Positions 24,045 to 33,449 are shown, numbered from the stretch's first letter. The stretch: 45,470 bases of DNA from CAYSPT01 sp964432985 (GCA_964432985.1 CAYSPT010000041.1:1-45470); one strand, 5' to 3'. Translations and numbers: made by a program. The notes: a model not told the origin generated them from the sequence alone.

Positions 24045-24698
24045 CTAAGAAAACTTCAGGTTGTAGAAATAGATGAGCCGGCTGGCGTGTTCTTGGCTCA
24101 TGATATACCGCCGTTTGAGCCTGGTGGCAGGCCCGAACTTGTCGTCTTCCTGAATCTGGACGAAGAAGAAGGTTGCGCAGGCGGTGCAATGAGCAAGACA
24201 ATCCTTGGTCGTTCGATAATAGTCCCCCGTCATACCGTCGCGAAACTCGGTGAATGTCTGGTAGGGGCGGATTTCCAGGGTTTGCCGGCACGCCGGGCAG
24301 CGGTTGATGTTCTCCCCGGTTCCGGATGGTGAAGAAGAGGAAGGCTCGTCACCGGGGCACCGGCATACGGGACACCCGCAGTAATCATCGTATTCATCAA
24401 GTTCTATCGATTCACCGGGACCGTAGGGAAACGAGCACCGGATACAGTTTGTCCAGGCGGGCATTACGGAGGAGTCCACCATCAGGCGGAGGTCTTTGTT
24501 CGGGTAATAGACGCCGCCGCTTACCTTGAAACCGGCGCCGCAGCGGCAGGAGACGGTGAGTTCAAACGAGTCGTCATCCGGAAAGGCCGGTTCCTCCGGC
24601 GGTCTGAATCCGGGCTCGAAACAGACCGGGCAGAGCCGGCCAGTGAGGGCCCTGCGGGCCGATTCCGCCTCTTGCTTAAGTTTATGCTTTGTTTTCAT
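24045..24698 (-). CDS. Cysteine-rich zinc-ribbon protein (217 aa), function unknown
   Basis: Several CxxC or CxC pairs (CPVC, CRC, CIRC, CGCPVCRC, CPAC, CTAC) predict three or more metal-binding ribbons, separated by an acidic/Ser-rich linker. There is no TM segment. The ATG at 24698 is chosen because AGGAAGAG is 6 nt upstream; in-frame ATGs at 24776 and 24740 lack a site. It is the first gene in a series with STAS, radical SAM and UbiA genes, but a 128-bp gap separates it from STAS, so it may be transcribed alone. Possible roles are a metal chaperone or protein-protein contacts; neither is shown. Confidence 0.65.
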   Translation of the reverse strand: MKTKHKLKQEAESARRALTGRLCPVCFEPGFRPPEEPAFPDDDSFELTVSCRCGAGFKVSGGVYYPNKDLRLMVDSSVMPAWTNCIRCSFPYGPGESIELDEYDDYCGCPVCRCPGDEPSSSSPSGTGENINRCPACRQTLEIRPYQTFTEFRDGMTGDYYRTTKDCLAHCTACATFFFVQIQEDDKFGPATRLKRRYIMSQEHASRLIYFYNLKFS

Positions 24699-25165
24699 GA
24701 CCGCTCTTCCTATCCAGCCGAACCACTCTAATTTTACCATTTTTCTTGATGGTATTTGCGGGGTCCCGTCCACCAATAGATTAAACGATCGGGTATTTCC
24801 TGGTAACCGGAATTATTCCCGGGATTTTCCATCTGTTACTGGAAATTTCTCAGCCCTGTCATATCCTGGTACGCATTCCGCAATTCAAACCCAATGGCTC
24901 TGTAACTGTTTGGCGTTGAAGTTAACAGTTCGGATCAGAGAAACCCGCACAGAAAGGGGGAAAGCAGTCTATCTTGACCATCAAGCAGTCACCTCCAAGC
25001 GAGGTCGTTCGAAAGCCAACGGGTGGAACCCCATGGAGTATTGTATTGCAGTCTTTGAGGCCACAATGGAAGGTTATTGAATTCATTGGCTTTCATATGA
25101 CCGGCTCTCCACCCCTCATTATTAAAAGAAAGAAGAAAACACCAACACTTAAGAATGACAGAGCT
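24699..25165. other. 467-bp stretch without a confident gene
   Basis: It contains a GGAAT-T-ATTCC palindrome (24809-24819), a TTTCC/GGAAA pair (24826-24845) and a TTG-started 69-codon plus-strand frame (24974-25183) that runs into the convergent SDR gene and has no ATG. I see no repeat array, tRNA or strong terminator; it may hold the promoter of the zinc-ribbon gene. Confidence 0.4.
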
Positions 25166-26227
25166 TTACAAAAAGCCGTTTAGTTTCCACCAGCGGACGG
25201 TCTTTGCCACTCCTTTTTCAAGCGGCGTCCGTGCTTTGAATCCCAGTTCCCGTTCTGCTTTGCCCACATCGTACACGTTGCTGGCATAACACATGTACAC
25301 CCGGGCCCGGGTGAGAAGCGGCGCTGAGCGGATCCTCAACACCATGTAGAGAAGTTCCAGCACCAGGCCTACCGGATACACCAGCCACTTCGGCAGGTAC
25401 CGCGGCATGGGCGCGTCAAGTTCGGCGCAGAACCGGTTCCAGAACTCGTCCATGGTGGGAACGGAGCCGTCACCGATGGTGGCACCATTGGCGGTACCAA
25501 TAGTGTACACGTTGATGCCCTGAAGCTCTTTCTCCGCCGCCGCCACCATGGCTTCTACCAGGTCTTCCACGTAGATCACGTGAAACAGGTTGTCCCGGCA
25601 GCCGGGAAGCAGCTTGTTGCCCTCAAGCACCGCCTTACAGAACAGGTACGGTCCGGAATGAAACTCCCGTGGTCCGTACACCCAGGCCGGACGGATGACG
25701 GTCAGGTTGATATTCTCTTTGCTGCAAAAGTCGATAGCCCATTGCTCGGCTTTCGCCTTGGAGCAGCGGTAGTGGTTCATGGCCGACTCCACCATCCCGT
25801 CCAGGAAATAGGGAATCCGGGGCTTATAGGGCGCGGTTTCCGCCTTGGGAGCGGTGCAGTCCTCTTCGCCCATGACCCCGATGGTGCTGGTGAGAATCAC
25901 CGATTTCACTCCCAGGTCACGGGCCGCCTTGAGGACGTTCATGGTGCCGCCCAGGTTGATGTTATAAAAATCCCGTTTCGCCCCCCAGTCGGTGGCCAGG
26001 GCAGCATTGTGAAAAACGGTTGAGCAGTTTTTCATTCCTTCGGCCAGCTTATCGGGAGAACAGACATCGCCATGGATCACCGTTACATTGGTTCGAGGAA
26101 GAAATCTGGTAGAACTTGAAGACCTGGCCAGGACGGTAACCTGGAAGCCCTTTTTAACCAGGGCGCGGACCAGGTGGCTGCCGATAAAGCCGGTACCACC
26201 GGTGACGAATACGCGTTTTTCATCCAT
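25166..26227 (-). CDS. Extended SDR, NAD-dependent epimerase/3beta-HSD-like oxidoreductase (353 aa)
   Basis: A Rossmann NAD(P) site 'VFVTGGTGFIGSHL' lies at residues 6-19. Other features are 'HGDVCSP', 'HNAALATDW', 'ILTSTIGVMG' and the catalytic YxxxK 'YRCSK' at ~153-157. A hydrophobic C-terminal portion ('LVYPVGLVLELLYMVL' ~280-295) is typical of membrane-associated 3beta-hydroxysteroid dehydrogenase or ceramide reductase-like SDRs. The start overlaps the ThiL-like stop (26220-26227). Lying in an operon with a lipid kinase, a lipid substrate is plausible. Confidence 0.82.
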   Translation of the reverse strand: MDEKRVFVTGGTGFIGSHLVRALVKKGFQVTVLARSSSSTRFLPRTNVTVIHGDVCSPDKLAEGMKNCSTVFHNAALATDWGAKRDFYNINLGGTMNVLKAARDLGVKSVILTSTIGVMGEEDCTAPKAETAPYKPRIPYFLDGMVESAMNHYRCSKAKAEQWAIDFCSKENINLTVIRPAWVYGPREFHSGPYLFCKAVLEGNKLLPGCRDNLFHVIYVEDLVEAMVAAAEKELQGINVYTIGTANGATIGDGSVPTMDEFWNRFCAELDAPMPRYLPKWLVYPVGLVLELLYMVLRIRSAPLLTRARVYMCYASNVYDVGKAERELGFKARTPLEKGVAKTVRWWKLNGFL

Positions 26228-27353
26228 AGAAGATCGCCTTGACCGCCGCTGTCAGCTCCTGGATGTAGCGCCCGATGTCCCGCAGTTCGCGGGGGTCCAC
26301 CCGGTGCTCACCCAGGGCGGTGAGCACGTTCTCTTTCACGTAATGGGAGGCCGGCTCGCCCGGATCGATGGATGCCAGGTCCCGGTCCTTTTTCAGAAAA
26401 TGAACATCGTTACCGGTCACCGCCCGGCCGATCACGGTGCAGTCACACCCGCTTTGCTGCTCGAGAAAGTCCTCCCGGTTATCCGCCGGCACGGAAAACA
26501 GCAGCTCATACTCGCCGGCGGAACCGAACAGCAGGCACTCGGGAGGCATCCCTACCCCCTGCAGCACCTGTAGTGATACCGGATCATAAGGGATACGTGA
26601 CGGATCCACCACCAGGGCACAGCGGTTGAGCTCCGAGAGGGTCTCCAGCGTGCGTACCACCCCATCGCTGGTATCCATGCTCACCGCTGCGTGCCGCCCG
26701 ATGAAGGCGGACTCCTCCAGGCGCAGTTCGAAGCGGGTGGTGCAGTATTCGTCGGGAAATTCGGGGATGCTACCGGTGCCGCCGCCGGCTCCCAGGCTCC
26801 CGGCGGCGCCGGAGCGTAGATAATTCAAAAGCGCTGTGCGGTTGCCGTCACCCACCGAACCGGTGATGCAGAGATAATCCCCGGGCTTTATCCCGGTGCG
26901 CATCCTGAGCTTTTTGCGGTCCACCGCACCGAAGACGGCGCCCACGTAACGCCACACGTCGCTGGTGCCCAGGTCGCCGCCGATGAAGAAGGCGCCGGCG
27001 GCCGAGACCGCCTCGCTGATGCCGTCCAGGAACCGGTCGTGGTACTCGCCGGTGAACCGTGGAGACATGATGCAGGCGTGGGAGTAGAACTGCGGCACGG
27101 CACCGGCGGCCAGCAGGTCGCTGATGACACCCACGGCCATGTTCCAGCCCAGCAGGTAGGGATCGCCGCTGCCGATAAACTCTTCCTCTTCCGAAAACTC
27201 GTCCATGGTAAAGGCCAGCAGCGAGCCGTTCATTTCCACTATCTCGGCGTCGCATTCGAACAGGCGGTTCACCTGGCGCTTCGAGCGGGGGAACCGGTCG
27301 CTGATTTGCCGGATCATGTCAAACTCGCCCAGTTGATTATGATCATCCGTCAT
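26220..27353 (-). CDS. ThiL/AIR synthase-related protein (377 aa)
   Basis: The family pattern is present: 'MAVGVISDLLAAGAVP', 'FFIGGDLGTS', 'ITGSVGDGNRT', 'SMDTSDGVVRTLETL' and 'GSAGEYELLFSVP'. These correspond to ThiL (thiamine-phosphate kinase), whose usual GEDYELL is here AGEYELL. The ATG at 27353 is chosen because GGAGGTG is 10 nt upstream; a longer frame to 27479 would run deep into the lipid kinase. It overlaps the lipid kinase stop by 11 bp and the SDR by 8 bp. True thiamine-phosphate kinase activity is doubtful without thiamine genes nearby; a phosphotransferase of another substrate is possible. Confidence 0.75.
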   Translation of the reverse strand: MTDDHNQLGEFDMIRQISDRFPRSKRQVNRLFECDAEIVEMNGSLLAFTMDEFSEEEEFIGSGDPYLLGWNMAVGVISDLLAAGAVPQFYSHACIMSPRFTGEYHDRFLDGISEAVSAAGAFFIGGDLGTSDVWRYVGAVFGAVDRKKLRMRTGIKPGDYLCITGSVGDGNRTALLNYLRSGAAGSLGAGGGTGSIPEFPDEYCTTRFELRLEESAFIGRHAAVSMDTSDGVVRTLETLSELNRCALVVDPSRIPYDPVSLQVLQGVGMPPECLLFGSAGEYELLFSVPADNREDFLEQQSGCDCTVIGRAVTGNDVHFLKKDRDLASIDPGEPASHYVKENVLTALGEHRVDPRELRDIGRYIQELTAAVKAIFYG

Positions 27354-28332
27354 TGGGAAACAACACCTCCAAACCCGCCGGGATGACTTCCACCCGGGCG
27401 GGGAGAAATCCTTTGGGATCTCCGTCGAATTCCACCTCGGGATGCCCCCGGTCGTAGTGGATGTCCACGGTTGTTCCATAGGTCACATCGACACCGTCGA
27501 GATCGAGAAAGCTGCCGCGGTACAGCGCCGGCAGGCGGCTCAGCAGCGACAGAAGTGTGAAATTACACACCGATACCACCACCAGACGCCCGTCGTCGGG
27601 GGTGATTTCGCTGAAAATCTTCATGCCGCTGGCCAGGTAGGGGCTCTTGCCCACCGTCAGGTTTACCAGTTTTGCCCGCACCAGTTCCTCGCCGTCCACC
27701 GCCAGGCGGCAGTCGTTCATGGGAAAGGTGGCAAAGGAGCTGATCACCGCGCTCATGGTGCCCAGCAGGTCGCCGATCATACGCCGGTAACCGGTATTGG
27801 CCTTGCGGGCCACCATGGGGCCGATTCCCACGTTGACGTTACCCACGAAATACTCGGTGACCACGTCGTCATGGACAAGATCTCCCACTTTCTTTCCTTC
27901 CAGACCGGGAACAGAGCCTGACAGATCGCTCAGGCAATAGGTCACCTTGCCCACGTCGATACTTCGGGGTGCCCCGTTAAGTATGGCGTCCACCGCCTGC
28001 GCCGGGTCCAGGGGGATACCGTGATAGGTGTTGAAATCGGGGCTGGTGCCGGTGTAGATCACCCCGAAGCGGGCCGATGGACCACCTTCTTTCCTCGCCC
28101 GCATGATCCCGGTAATGACCTCGCAAATGGTGCCGTCTCCGCCCACGGCCACCACGGTATCGAATCCTGTCTCGGCCGCCCGGCGGGCCAACTCTACGGC
28201 TTCGCACTGTTTCTCTGTTATCCGGTAGCTGAACTCGGCGCCGCTTTCCCGGAGACGGTTGAACATGACGCTCCACAGCTTCTTGCCCCGTCCGCTCTGG
28301 GCGGTGGGATTGAGTACCAGGAATAGTTTCAT
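27343..28332 (-). CDS. Diacylglycerol/sphingoid-base-type lipid kinase (329 aa)
   Basis: The DAGK catalytic fold is seen in 'FLVLNPTAQSGRGKKLW' (residues 4-20), 'VVAVGGDGTICEVITGI' (the GGDGT nucleotide motif, ~61-77) and 'YTGTSPDFNTYHGIP', where GTSPD replaces the usual GTGND. The C-terminal beta domain is present ('LDLDGVDVTYGT', 'VEFDGDP'). Members phosphorylate diacylglycerol, sphingosine or ceramide-like lipids at the inner membrane. The ATG overlaps the kinase stop (28329-28332). The substrate is not evident; lipid kinase is firm. Confidence 0.88.
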   Translation of the reverse strand: MKLFLVLNPTAQSGRGKKLWSVMFNRLRESGAEFSYRITEKQCEAVELARRAAETGFDTVVAVGGDGTICEVITGIMRARKEGGPSARFGVIYTGTSPDFNTYHGIPLDPAQAVDAILNGAPRSIDVGKVTYCLSDLSGSVPGLEGKKVGDLVHDDVVTEYFVGNVNVGIGPMVARKANTGYRRMIGDLLGTMSAVISSFATFPMNDCRLAVDGEELVRAKLVNLTVGKSPYLASGMKIFSEITPDDGRLVVVSVCNFTLLSLLSRLPALYRGSFLDLDGVDVTYGTTVDIHYDRGHPEVEFDGDPKGFLPARVEVIPAGLEVLFPNDG

Positions 28333-31300
28333 GGAGACACCTCCCTATGATGAAGGGAACCGGCAGTACCGCCCGGGTCAAGTGGTGCGGCGGCGACGCC
28401 CAGGTCCACCAGGCTGATTTCCGTGCCGGTGCCGGCGATCAGGGTCTGCGCGTCGGGGGTGAAGTGCACCTCCACCAGCATGTCCCTGAAGCCGAGGGCG
28501 GTGATCTCCTCGCAGGACCCGGTATCCCAGAAGCGGACCGTCTGGTCGTAGCTGCCCGATGCAATGAGCCGGGGATCCGAACCGAAAGCCATGGTGGTGA
28601 CGCGGCCCCGGTGGCCGTCCAGTTCCCCGATAAAGTTTCTGGTACGCGGATCATAGAGCAGTATCTGCCCGTTGTTGCCGGCGGAAGCCAGGACCTTCCC
28701 GTCGGGGCTGAAGGCAAGCGAGGTACACTCGTGGCCCGGAGCCCCGAACCCGGCGGACATCTTCCATGTTATGGTGTCCCACACCAGCGTTTTCATGCCG
28801 AAATCACCCGAGGCCAGAAACTTTCCGTCGGGGCTGAAGGCAAGGGCGCCCACGGGGCATTCGTGATCGGTAATCACCGTGATTTGCTGCTTCGAGACGG
28901 TGTCCCATATCGTTATGCCTGCATCGCCGGCGGCAGCCAGGAGCCGGCCGTTGAGATTGAACGTCAGCGCATGCACGAAGTAACCGGGTACCGTCAGCGC
29001 GGCTACTTCTTGACCTTCTTTCACATCCCAGAGCTTGACCTGCTTGTCCAGGCCGGCGGAGGCAATCATCCCTGAATCGGGATGAAAGGCCAGAGAGGTT
29101 ATCTCATCATCGTGTCCTGATTGAAAAACGGTTTCGCTCCCCGTATCCTTTTCAATAATCCGGATGGACTTATCGTCTCCCCCCACGGCGATCAACCGGC
29201 CGTCGGAACTGCAGGCCATGGTCAAGATGACGGTTTCATCCCCCTGCCAGAGGTTATGGATTGTGCGCTTCCGGGTAAGGTCCCAGGTCATGATCATTCC
29301 GGCCCGGCAGCCCGAGACCAGGGTGCTTTCATCGGGACTGACCGCCAACGACAGAACCGGCCCGCGGTGGCCGGTAAGGGAAGAAATCACCGAATCACCC
29401 TCCCAGATACGGATGGTATGATCGGACGAAGCAGAGGCCAGGTGGTTTTCACCATCCAGGTATTTCAGGTCATGTACACCCTCGTTATGTCCCCGCAGCA
29501 CCTTGAAGCGGTCGCCCTCCCGGATGGTTGCGTCCCACTGCAGGATCAAGCCGTGGATATATCCTACCGCCATAGTATCCCCGCACCAGTTGAAGGCCAG
29601 GGCATTAACAGGACTGGAATCGCTGTGCACCTGGTCTATTACCTGGTGTTTCTCCATATCCCACAAGCGAGCCTGGTAATCTCCATAGCCCGCGGCCAGC
29701 CACCGGCCGTCGGGACTGAAGTCCAAGTCCCAGACGATACCTTCGCTTTGCTGCAACTCCGCCTTCAACACTGTTTGCTGAGTCCAATCAGCAGACTTCC
29801 AGAGACGGATGGTGCCGTCAAACCCGCCGGAGGCCAGGAAACGCCCGTCCGGGCTGAAGTCGAGACATTTTATGATACCCGTATGACTGGTCAACACGGT
29901 GATTTCATCGCCGGTTTCCGCCTCCCGGAGCCTGATAGAGCCGTCGAGACTGGACGAGGCCAGCAGGTTCCCAGAAGGATTGAACGCCACATCCGTCACC
30001 TCATCCAGGTGCCCGGTCAGAACCTTCAGTTCCTCGCCGGCAGCAAGGTCGTAGAGACGCACTGAGCCTTCCTTATCCCCGGCGGCGAGAAGCCGCCCGT
30101 CCGGGCTTACGGCCACTGCGGGCACACGCCCGCCTGTGCAGGGAATCAGGTTCTTTATAGGATATGAATTGCGCCGCGCTTTCCATATCCTGAGATCGAT
30201 GAACGGTTCCACGTCCAGACGTCCATCCATTACCTTGTCCCGGACCTCCTCGTACAGGGAGACGGCAATATTGAACTCTTTTTTCTCTTCGTGGAAGCGG
30301 GCCTGCCCGATCAGGCTCCTAACGAGATGTTTCTGTGTATCTTTCATACTGACCACCGCCCGCTGCTCGGCGGAGGCGGCATCCCGCCACAACTTCACGA
30401 TGGACAAGAAAGACACCAGGAACACGACGATCAAAGCCAATATAAGGGAGGAACGGACGGGATTTCGGGCCACCCACTTGCGGAAGACCTCCGGCAGAGA
30501 GTACTCCATGGTGGAGATGGGCTTTCCCGCCAGGTAGTCCTCGATGTCGGCCTTGAGATCGGCGATGGACTGGTACCGTTTTTCCTTGTCCTTTTCCAGA
30601 CATTTCATGACGATGACGTCAAGCTCAGGGCTGATGTTGTGTCTTACCGCCCGGCGGGACGGGTACCATGGATCCTTGGTGATCACATAACGCAGTATAT
30701 CGGTAGCCGTCTTTCCGAAAAAAGGACACTCAAGGGTCAAAAGCTCGTAGAGAAGCGCTCCCAGGGAGTAGATGTCCGAGCGCTCATCCAGTTCATCCAC
30801 CTGTCCTCGAGCCTGCTCCGGCGGCATGTAAGCCGGGGTGCCGAGAATCGAGCCATCCAGGGTATTGAGTGATTCATGATTGTCATCAGCGTCACGGATG
30901 GTCACACCAGCCTGCCGGTCATCGCTGCGGTCGGTGATTCTGGCCAGACCCCAGTCCATGATGTACACCTCGCCGAAATCACCCACCATGATGTTGTCCG
31001 GCTTCATGTCCCGGTGAAGCACGCCCCGGGAGTGGGCGAAGGCCAGCCCGTCGCAGATCTTGAGAAACAGGTTCAATGCCCGGGTGGTGGAGAGATGTTC
31101 CCGATGGAACTCCCCGTCCGTTTTTGCCTTGCGGATCATATTCCCCAGGGACTTCCCCTTGATCAGCTTCATGGTGAAGTAAACCCGCCCCGTGCCGTCC
31201 AACCCCAATTCGTGTACCGGGCAGATGCTGGGATGCTCCAACTGGCCCTGGATCTGGGCTTCTTCCAGGAACCTGAGGATGCTTTCGCGGGAAGCGTCTT

Positions 31301-31652
31301 TTCCACCATGCAACAGCTTCATGGCCACCTCGCGGCGGATGTCCGTATCCAGCGTGCCCACGACAAAACCCATACCGCCCCGGCCGATCTCGCGTACCAG
31401 GACATACTTCTCCTCCCGGCCGGAAAACCTGGAAAGCGTGTCGCGAAGAATGTCTTTACCAGGAGACCCCGACTCACCACCGGTCAGGGACAGATCGCTT
31501 TCAACACCGTGGATATCCCGCAGTGACGACGAAGCCGAGCGGCTCACGTCCAGCTTGAATACCGATCCGTCATCCTGTCGGAGAAAAGATCCCCTATCCG
31601 CTTCCGGCGTCTCATTCCCGGCAGGTGTGTCCGTTGTATGGTCTTGATTCAT
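28329..31652 (-). CDS. Membrane Ser/Thr protein kinase with 14 WD40 blades (1107 aa)
   Basis: After an ~80-residue N-tail, a Hanks-type kinase domain (~84-380) has G90-R-G-G-M-G, the invariant Lys112 in 'VAMKLL', 'LHRDMKPDN' and 'IMDWGLA' (DFG as DWG), and 'GTPAYMPPEQ'. One TM helix is at ~398-418 (SLILALIVVFLVSFLSIV). Residues ~490-1095 contain about 14 WD40 repeats (for example 'SPDGRFLASGGFDGTIRLW'), enough for two seven-bladed propellers. By topology the propellers would be outside the cytoplasm if the kinase is inside. AGGAG is 6 nt upstream. It is the first gene of an operon with the lipid kinase, ThiL-like and SDR genes, so it may regulate lipid metabolism. Confidence 0.9.
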   Translation of the reverse strand: MNQDHTTDTPAGNETPEADRGSFLRQDDGSVFKLDVSRSASSSLRDIHGVESDLSLTGGESGSPGKDILRDTLSRFSGREEKYVLVREIGRGGMGFVVGTLDTDIRREVAMKLLHGGKDASRESILRFLEEAQIQGQLEHPSICPVHELGLDGTGRVYFTMKLIKGKSLGNMIRKAKTDGEFHREHLSTTRALNLFLKICDGLAFAHSRGVLHRDMKPDNIMVGDFGEVYIMDWGLARITDRSDDRQAGVTIRDADDNHESLNTLDGSILGTPAYMPPEQARGQVDELDERSDIYSLGALLYELLTLECPFFGKTATDILRYVITKDPWYPSRRAVRHNISPELDVIVMKCLEKDKEKRYQSIADLKADIEDYLAGKPISTMEYSLPEVFRKWVARNPVRSSLILALIVVFLVSFLSIVKLWRDAASAEQRAVVSMKDTQKHLVRSLIGQARFHEEKKEFNIAVSLYEEVRDKVMDGRLDVEPFIDLRIWKARRNSYPIKNLIPCTGGRVPAVAVSPDGRLLAAGDKEGSVRLYDLAAGEELKVLTGHLDEVTDVAFNPSGNLLASSSLDGSIRLREAETGDEITVLTSHTGIIKCLDFSPDGRFLASGGFDGTIRLWKSADWTQQTVLKAELQQSEGIVWDLDFSPDGRWLAAGYGDYQARLWDMEKHQVIDQVHSDSSPVNALAFNWCGDTMAVGYIHGLILQWDATIREGDRFKVLRGHNEGVHDLKYLDGENHLASASSDHTIRIWEGDSVISSLTGHRGPVLSLAVSPDESTLVSGCRAGMIMTWDLTRKRTIHNLWQGDETVILTMACSSDGRLIAVGGDDKSIRIIEKDTGSETVFQSGHDDEITSLAFHPDSGMIASAGLDKQVKLWDVKEGQEVAALTVPGYFVHALTFNLNGRLLAAAGDAGITIWDTVSKQQITVITDHECPVGALAFSPDGKFLASGDFGMKTLVWDTITWKMSAGFGAPGHECTSLAFSPDGKVLASAGNNGQILLYDPRTRNFIGELDGHRGRVTTMAFGSDPRLIASGSYDQTVRFWDTGSCEEITALGFRDMLVEVHFTPDAQTLIAGTGTEISLVDLGVAAAPLDPGGTAGSLHHREVSP

Positions 31653-31675
31653 TGCCTTCTCCTGATATGGAACAG

Positions 31676-31705
31676 ATTGTATCAGTGTCGATGTATGTCG
31701 GGCAA
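31676..31705 (-). promoter_or_regulatory. Extended -10 promoter for the WD40 kinase operon
   Basis: On the minus strand TTGCCC (plus 31700-31705), an 18-bp spacer ending TGA and TACAAT (plus 31676-31681) resemble a sigma70 promoter with an extended -10. The leader is ~20 nt. Confidence 0.6.
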
Positions 31706-31740
31706 GTAAATCAATCAGCAGGGTGTATAGTTACTATTCA

Positions 31741-31749
31741 TGATAAAAT
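31741..31749 (+). promoter_or_regulatory. Possible extended -10 for the GNAT gene
   Basis: TGA-TAAAAT (31741-31749) lies 49 nt before the GNAT ATG without a clear -35. An ATAGT-T-ACTAT palindrome (31727-31737) lies just upstream and could be an operator shared with the divergent kinase promoter. Confidence 0.4.
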
Positions 31750-31797
31750 AACTCTGTCTCACAGACGGGATACTGCAAGGAGAAGGATGATGTTGCC

Positions 31798-33039
31798 ATG
31801 GAAGATACTACCGCGATGCAAGATGATGCAGCGATGAAACAGGTGTCGGAATTGCACGTTGAACAATCGCTTATGGACGGAGGATCCGTCGTCATCAGGC
31901 AGGCGGTGCTGGATGACGTCGTGAAGATACAGGACCTCTATCATCATATATACCGTGGCGATTATCCTTTAAGCGTGGTCACCGACCACGATGAACTGGT
32001 CCGGACAATCACCGGAGACGACGCGGTGTGGATGGTAATAGAAGACGGAGAACGCCTGGTGGGGAGCGTTATCTACCTGATCGACCACCGTATCAGGATT
32101 GCCAAGGCCTTCGCCGCTGTCATCCTGCCCGAGTACCGGGGCAACGATTTGACCGAAAAAACCATGCGCCTGGTGGAGGAAGCCATACTGAGAGAGAGCG
32201 GCCCCTGCGACGTGGTGTACGCCACCACCAGGACCTACTCGCCGGCACCGCAGAAACTGACCGAGAAGCTCGGCTACAAGAAGCTGGGAATTTTTCCCAA
32301 CGTGCACAAAGTCCGTACCTTCGAGACCCATGGCCTGGCCGCCCGCTTCGCGCCGCACTCCTTCGAGAAACGCCGTAAGCAACCGGCTATCCTCCCCGAG
32401 CTGGAAGCCCTGTACAATATAGTGAGAAAAGACCTTGGCTTCAGCGAAGCGCAGATCGACAACTTCGAGCGTGATCCCTACGAAGGTCCGCTCATTACCT
32501 TTGAAGCCGTGGATGCTCCTCATTTTGTAAAAAAAAGGTTTTACCGCGCCATCGCGGAAAACCGGATATCCATGCGTTTCTTTCCGTTTTTGGAGCCTAA
32601 CTTTCTGCTGGTGTCCCCCGACCAGGAGATCGAGATGTACCTGTACTACGAAAAAGCGGACGGACACGCCTGTATCATCGGCGGTCACTTTCCCAACGTG
32701 GACTATTGCAAATTGCTTCGGAGCGTTGCCCACTCCAGCCGGGCGCTGGGGATGCGGTACCTGGAAATCCTGGTGGGAGCGTATAAACCCGAGCGGCAGC
32801 GGGCGGTTCTCAACGCCCGGTTTCTGCCCAGCGCCTTCTTCCCGGCCATGCGCTATATTGGCGAGGGGGAAAACTACTCGTTCTACACTCCCGGCGAGCG
32901 GCTCGATTACTTCGTGTTTTCACGCTCATTCGAGCCCCTGGACTTCAAGAACCTGCGTCTGGAAGGGATCAACAAGATATACCTGCGGTACTACTACGTG
33001 ATGTGGAAGAAACTCTTTATCGACGAAACACTCGGTTGA
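31798..33039 (+). CDS. GNAT-family acyltransferase-like protein, extra-long (413 aa)
   Basis: Residues ~33-180 resemble a GNAT N-acyltransferase: 'VVIRQAVLDDVVKIQDLY', then 'AAVILPEYRGNDLTEKTM', a degenerate form of the acyl-CoA binding motif, and 'LTEKLGYKKLGIFP'. Residues ~190-413 are a second, unrecognised domain with aromatic-rich stretches. GAAGGA lies 9 nt upstream of the ATG at 31798; two ATGs at 31787 and 31790 begin a 16-codon frame that overlaps the start. Long GNAT-like proteins include bacterial ceramide synthases, so amide bond formation on a lipid is one possibility. No direct evidence for the substrate. Confidence 0.65.
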   Translation: MEDTTAMQDDAAMKQVSELHVEQSLMDGGSVVIRQAVLDDVVKIQDLYHHIYRGDYPLSVVTDHDELVRTITGDDAVWMVIEDGERLVGSVIYLIDHRIRIAKAFAAVILPEYRGNDLTEKTMRLVEEAILRESGPCDVVYATTRTYSPAPQKLTEKLGYKKLGIFPNVHKVRTFETHGLAARFAPHSFEKRRKQPAILPELEALYNIVRKDLGFSEAQIDNFERDPYEGPLITFEAVDAPHFVKKRFYRAIAENRISMRFFPFLEPNFLLVSPDQEIEMYLYYEKADGHACIIGGHFPNVDYCKLLRSVAHSSRALGMRYLEILVGAYKPERQRAVLNARFLPSAFFPAMRYIGEGENYSFYTPGERLDYFVFSRSFEPLDFKNLRLEGINKIYLRYYYVMWKKLFIDETLG

Positions 33040-33044
33040 CTATT

Positions 33045-33449
33045 TTAGCCGGGTGAGGAGGTCTGTTGTTTTTTCTGCCACTGCCGAAAGCGTTCCAGGT
33101 CGTCTCGGATACTCACGGCCACCTGCTCGATAACCCCGCGGTCATCCAGCAAACCCACCTCGGGCAGCTCGTCGGGAATCTCGTCGAAGGGTTCCACGAA
33201 ATAAACGAGCGCTGCCAGTGCTATGCTCACATTCTCTTCGGAAGTTTCCCGGTACTCGTCACGGCTATAGGCCTCGATAAACTGGATCAGCGAGGTAAGA
33301 TCAAACCAGGAGGATTCCAGCTCCGAGCGGACTTCGAGAGCCTTGGTGTGAGCCCTGGCTGCCAGATCGAGCATTTTCTCAAGGTCTCCAACCAGGCGTT
33401 CAGCCTCGTTTTGTGCCTCGGTAAATCCAAAACGGTCGTTTTCAGTCAT
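33045..33449 (-). CDS. DUF1232 (YkvA-like) protein (134 aa)
   Basis: The C-terminal half has 'ALAALVYFVEPFDEIPDELP' and 'VGLLDDRGVIEQV', the DUF1232/YkvA pattern (P-D-x-I-P-D and D-D). The N-terminal half is helical. In this protein the hydrophobic helix is weaker than in typical members. ATG 33449 is chosen because AGGAG lies 8 nt upstream. It converges on the GNAT gene with a gap of 5 bp. Function is unknown; several members are membrane-associated. Confidence 0.7.
   Translation of the reverse strand: MTENDRFGFTEAQNEAERLVGDLEKMLDLAARAHTKALEVRSELESSWFDLTSLIQFIEAYSRDEYRETSEENVSIALAALVYFVEPFDEIPDELPEVGLLDDRGVIEQVAVSIRDDLERFRQWQKKQQTSSPG

Noticed and set aside
24974..25183. TTG-started 69-codon plus-strand gene
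   Set aside because: No ATG or GTG start at the beginning, it overlaps the convergent SDR gene end, and the translation matches nothing I know.
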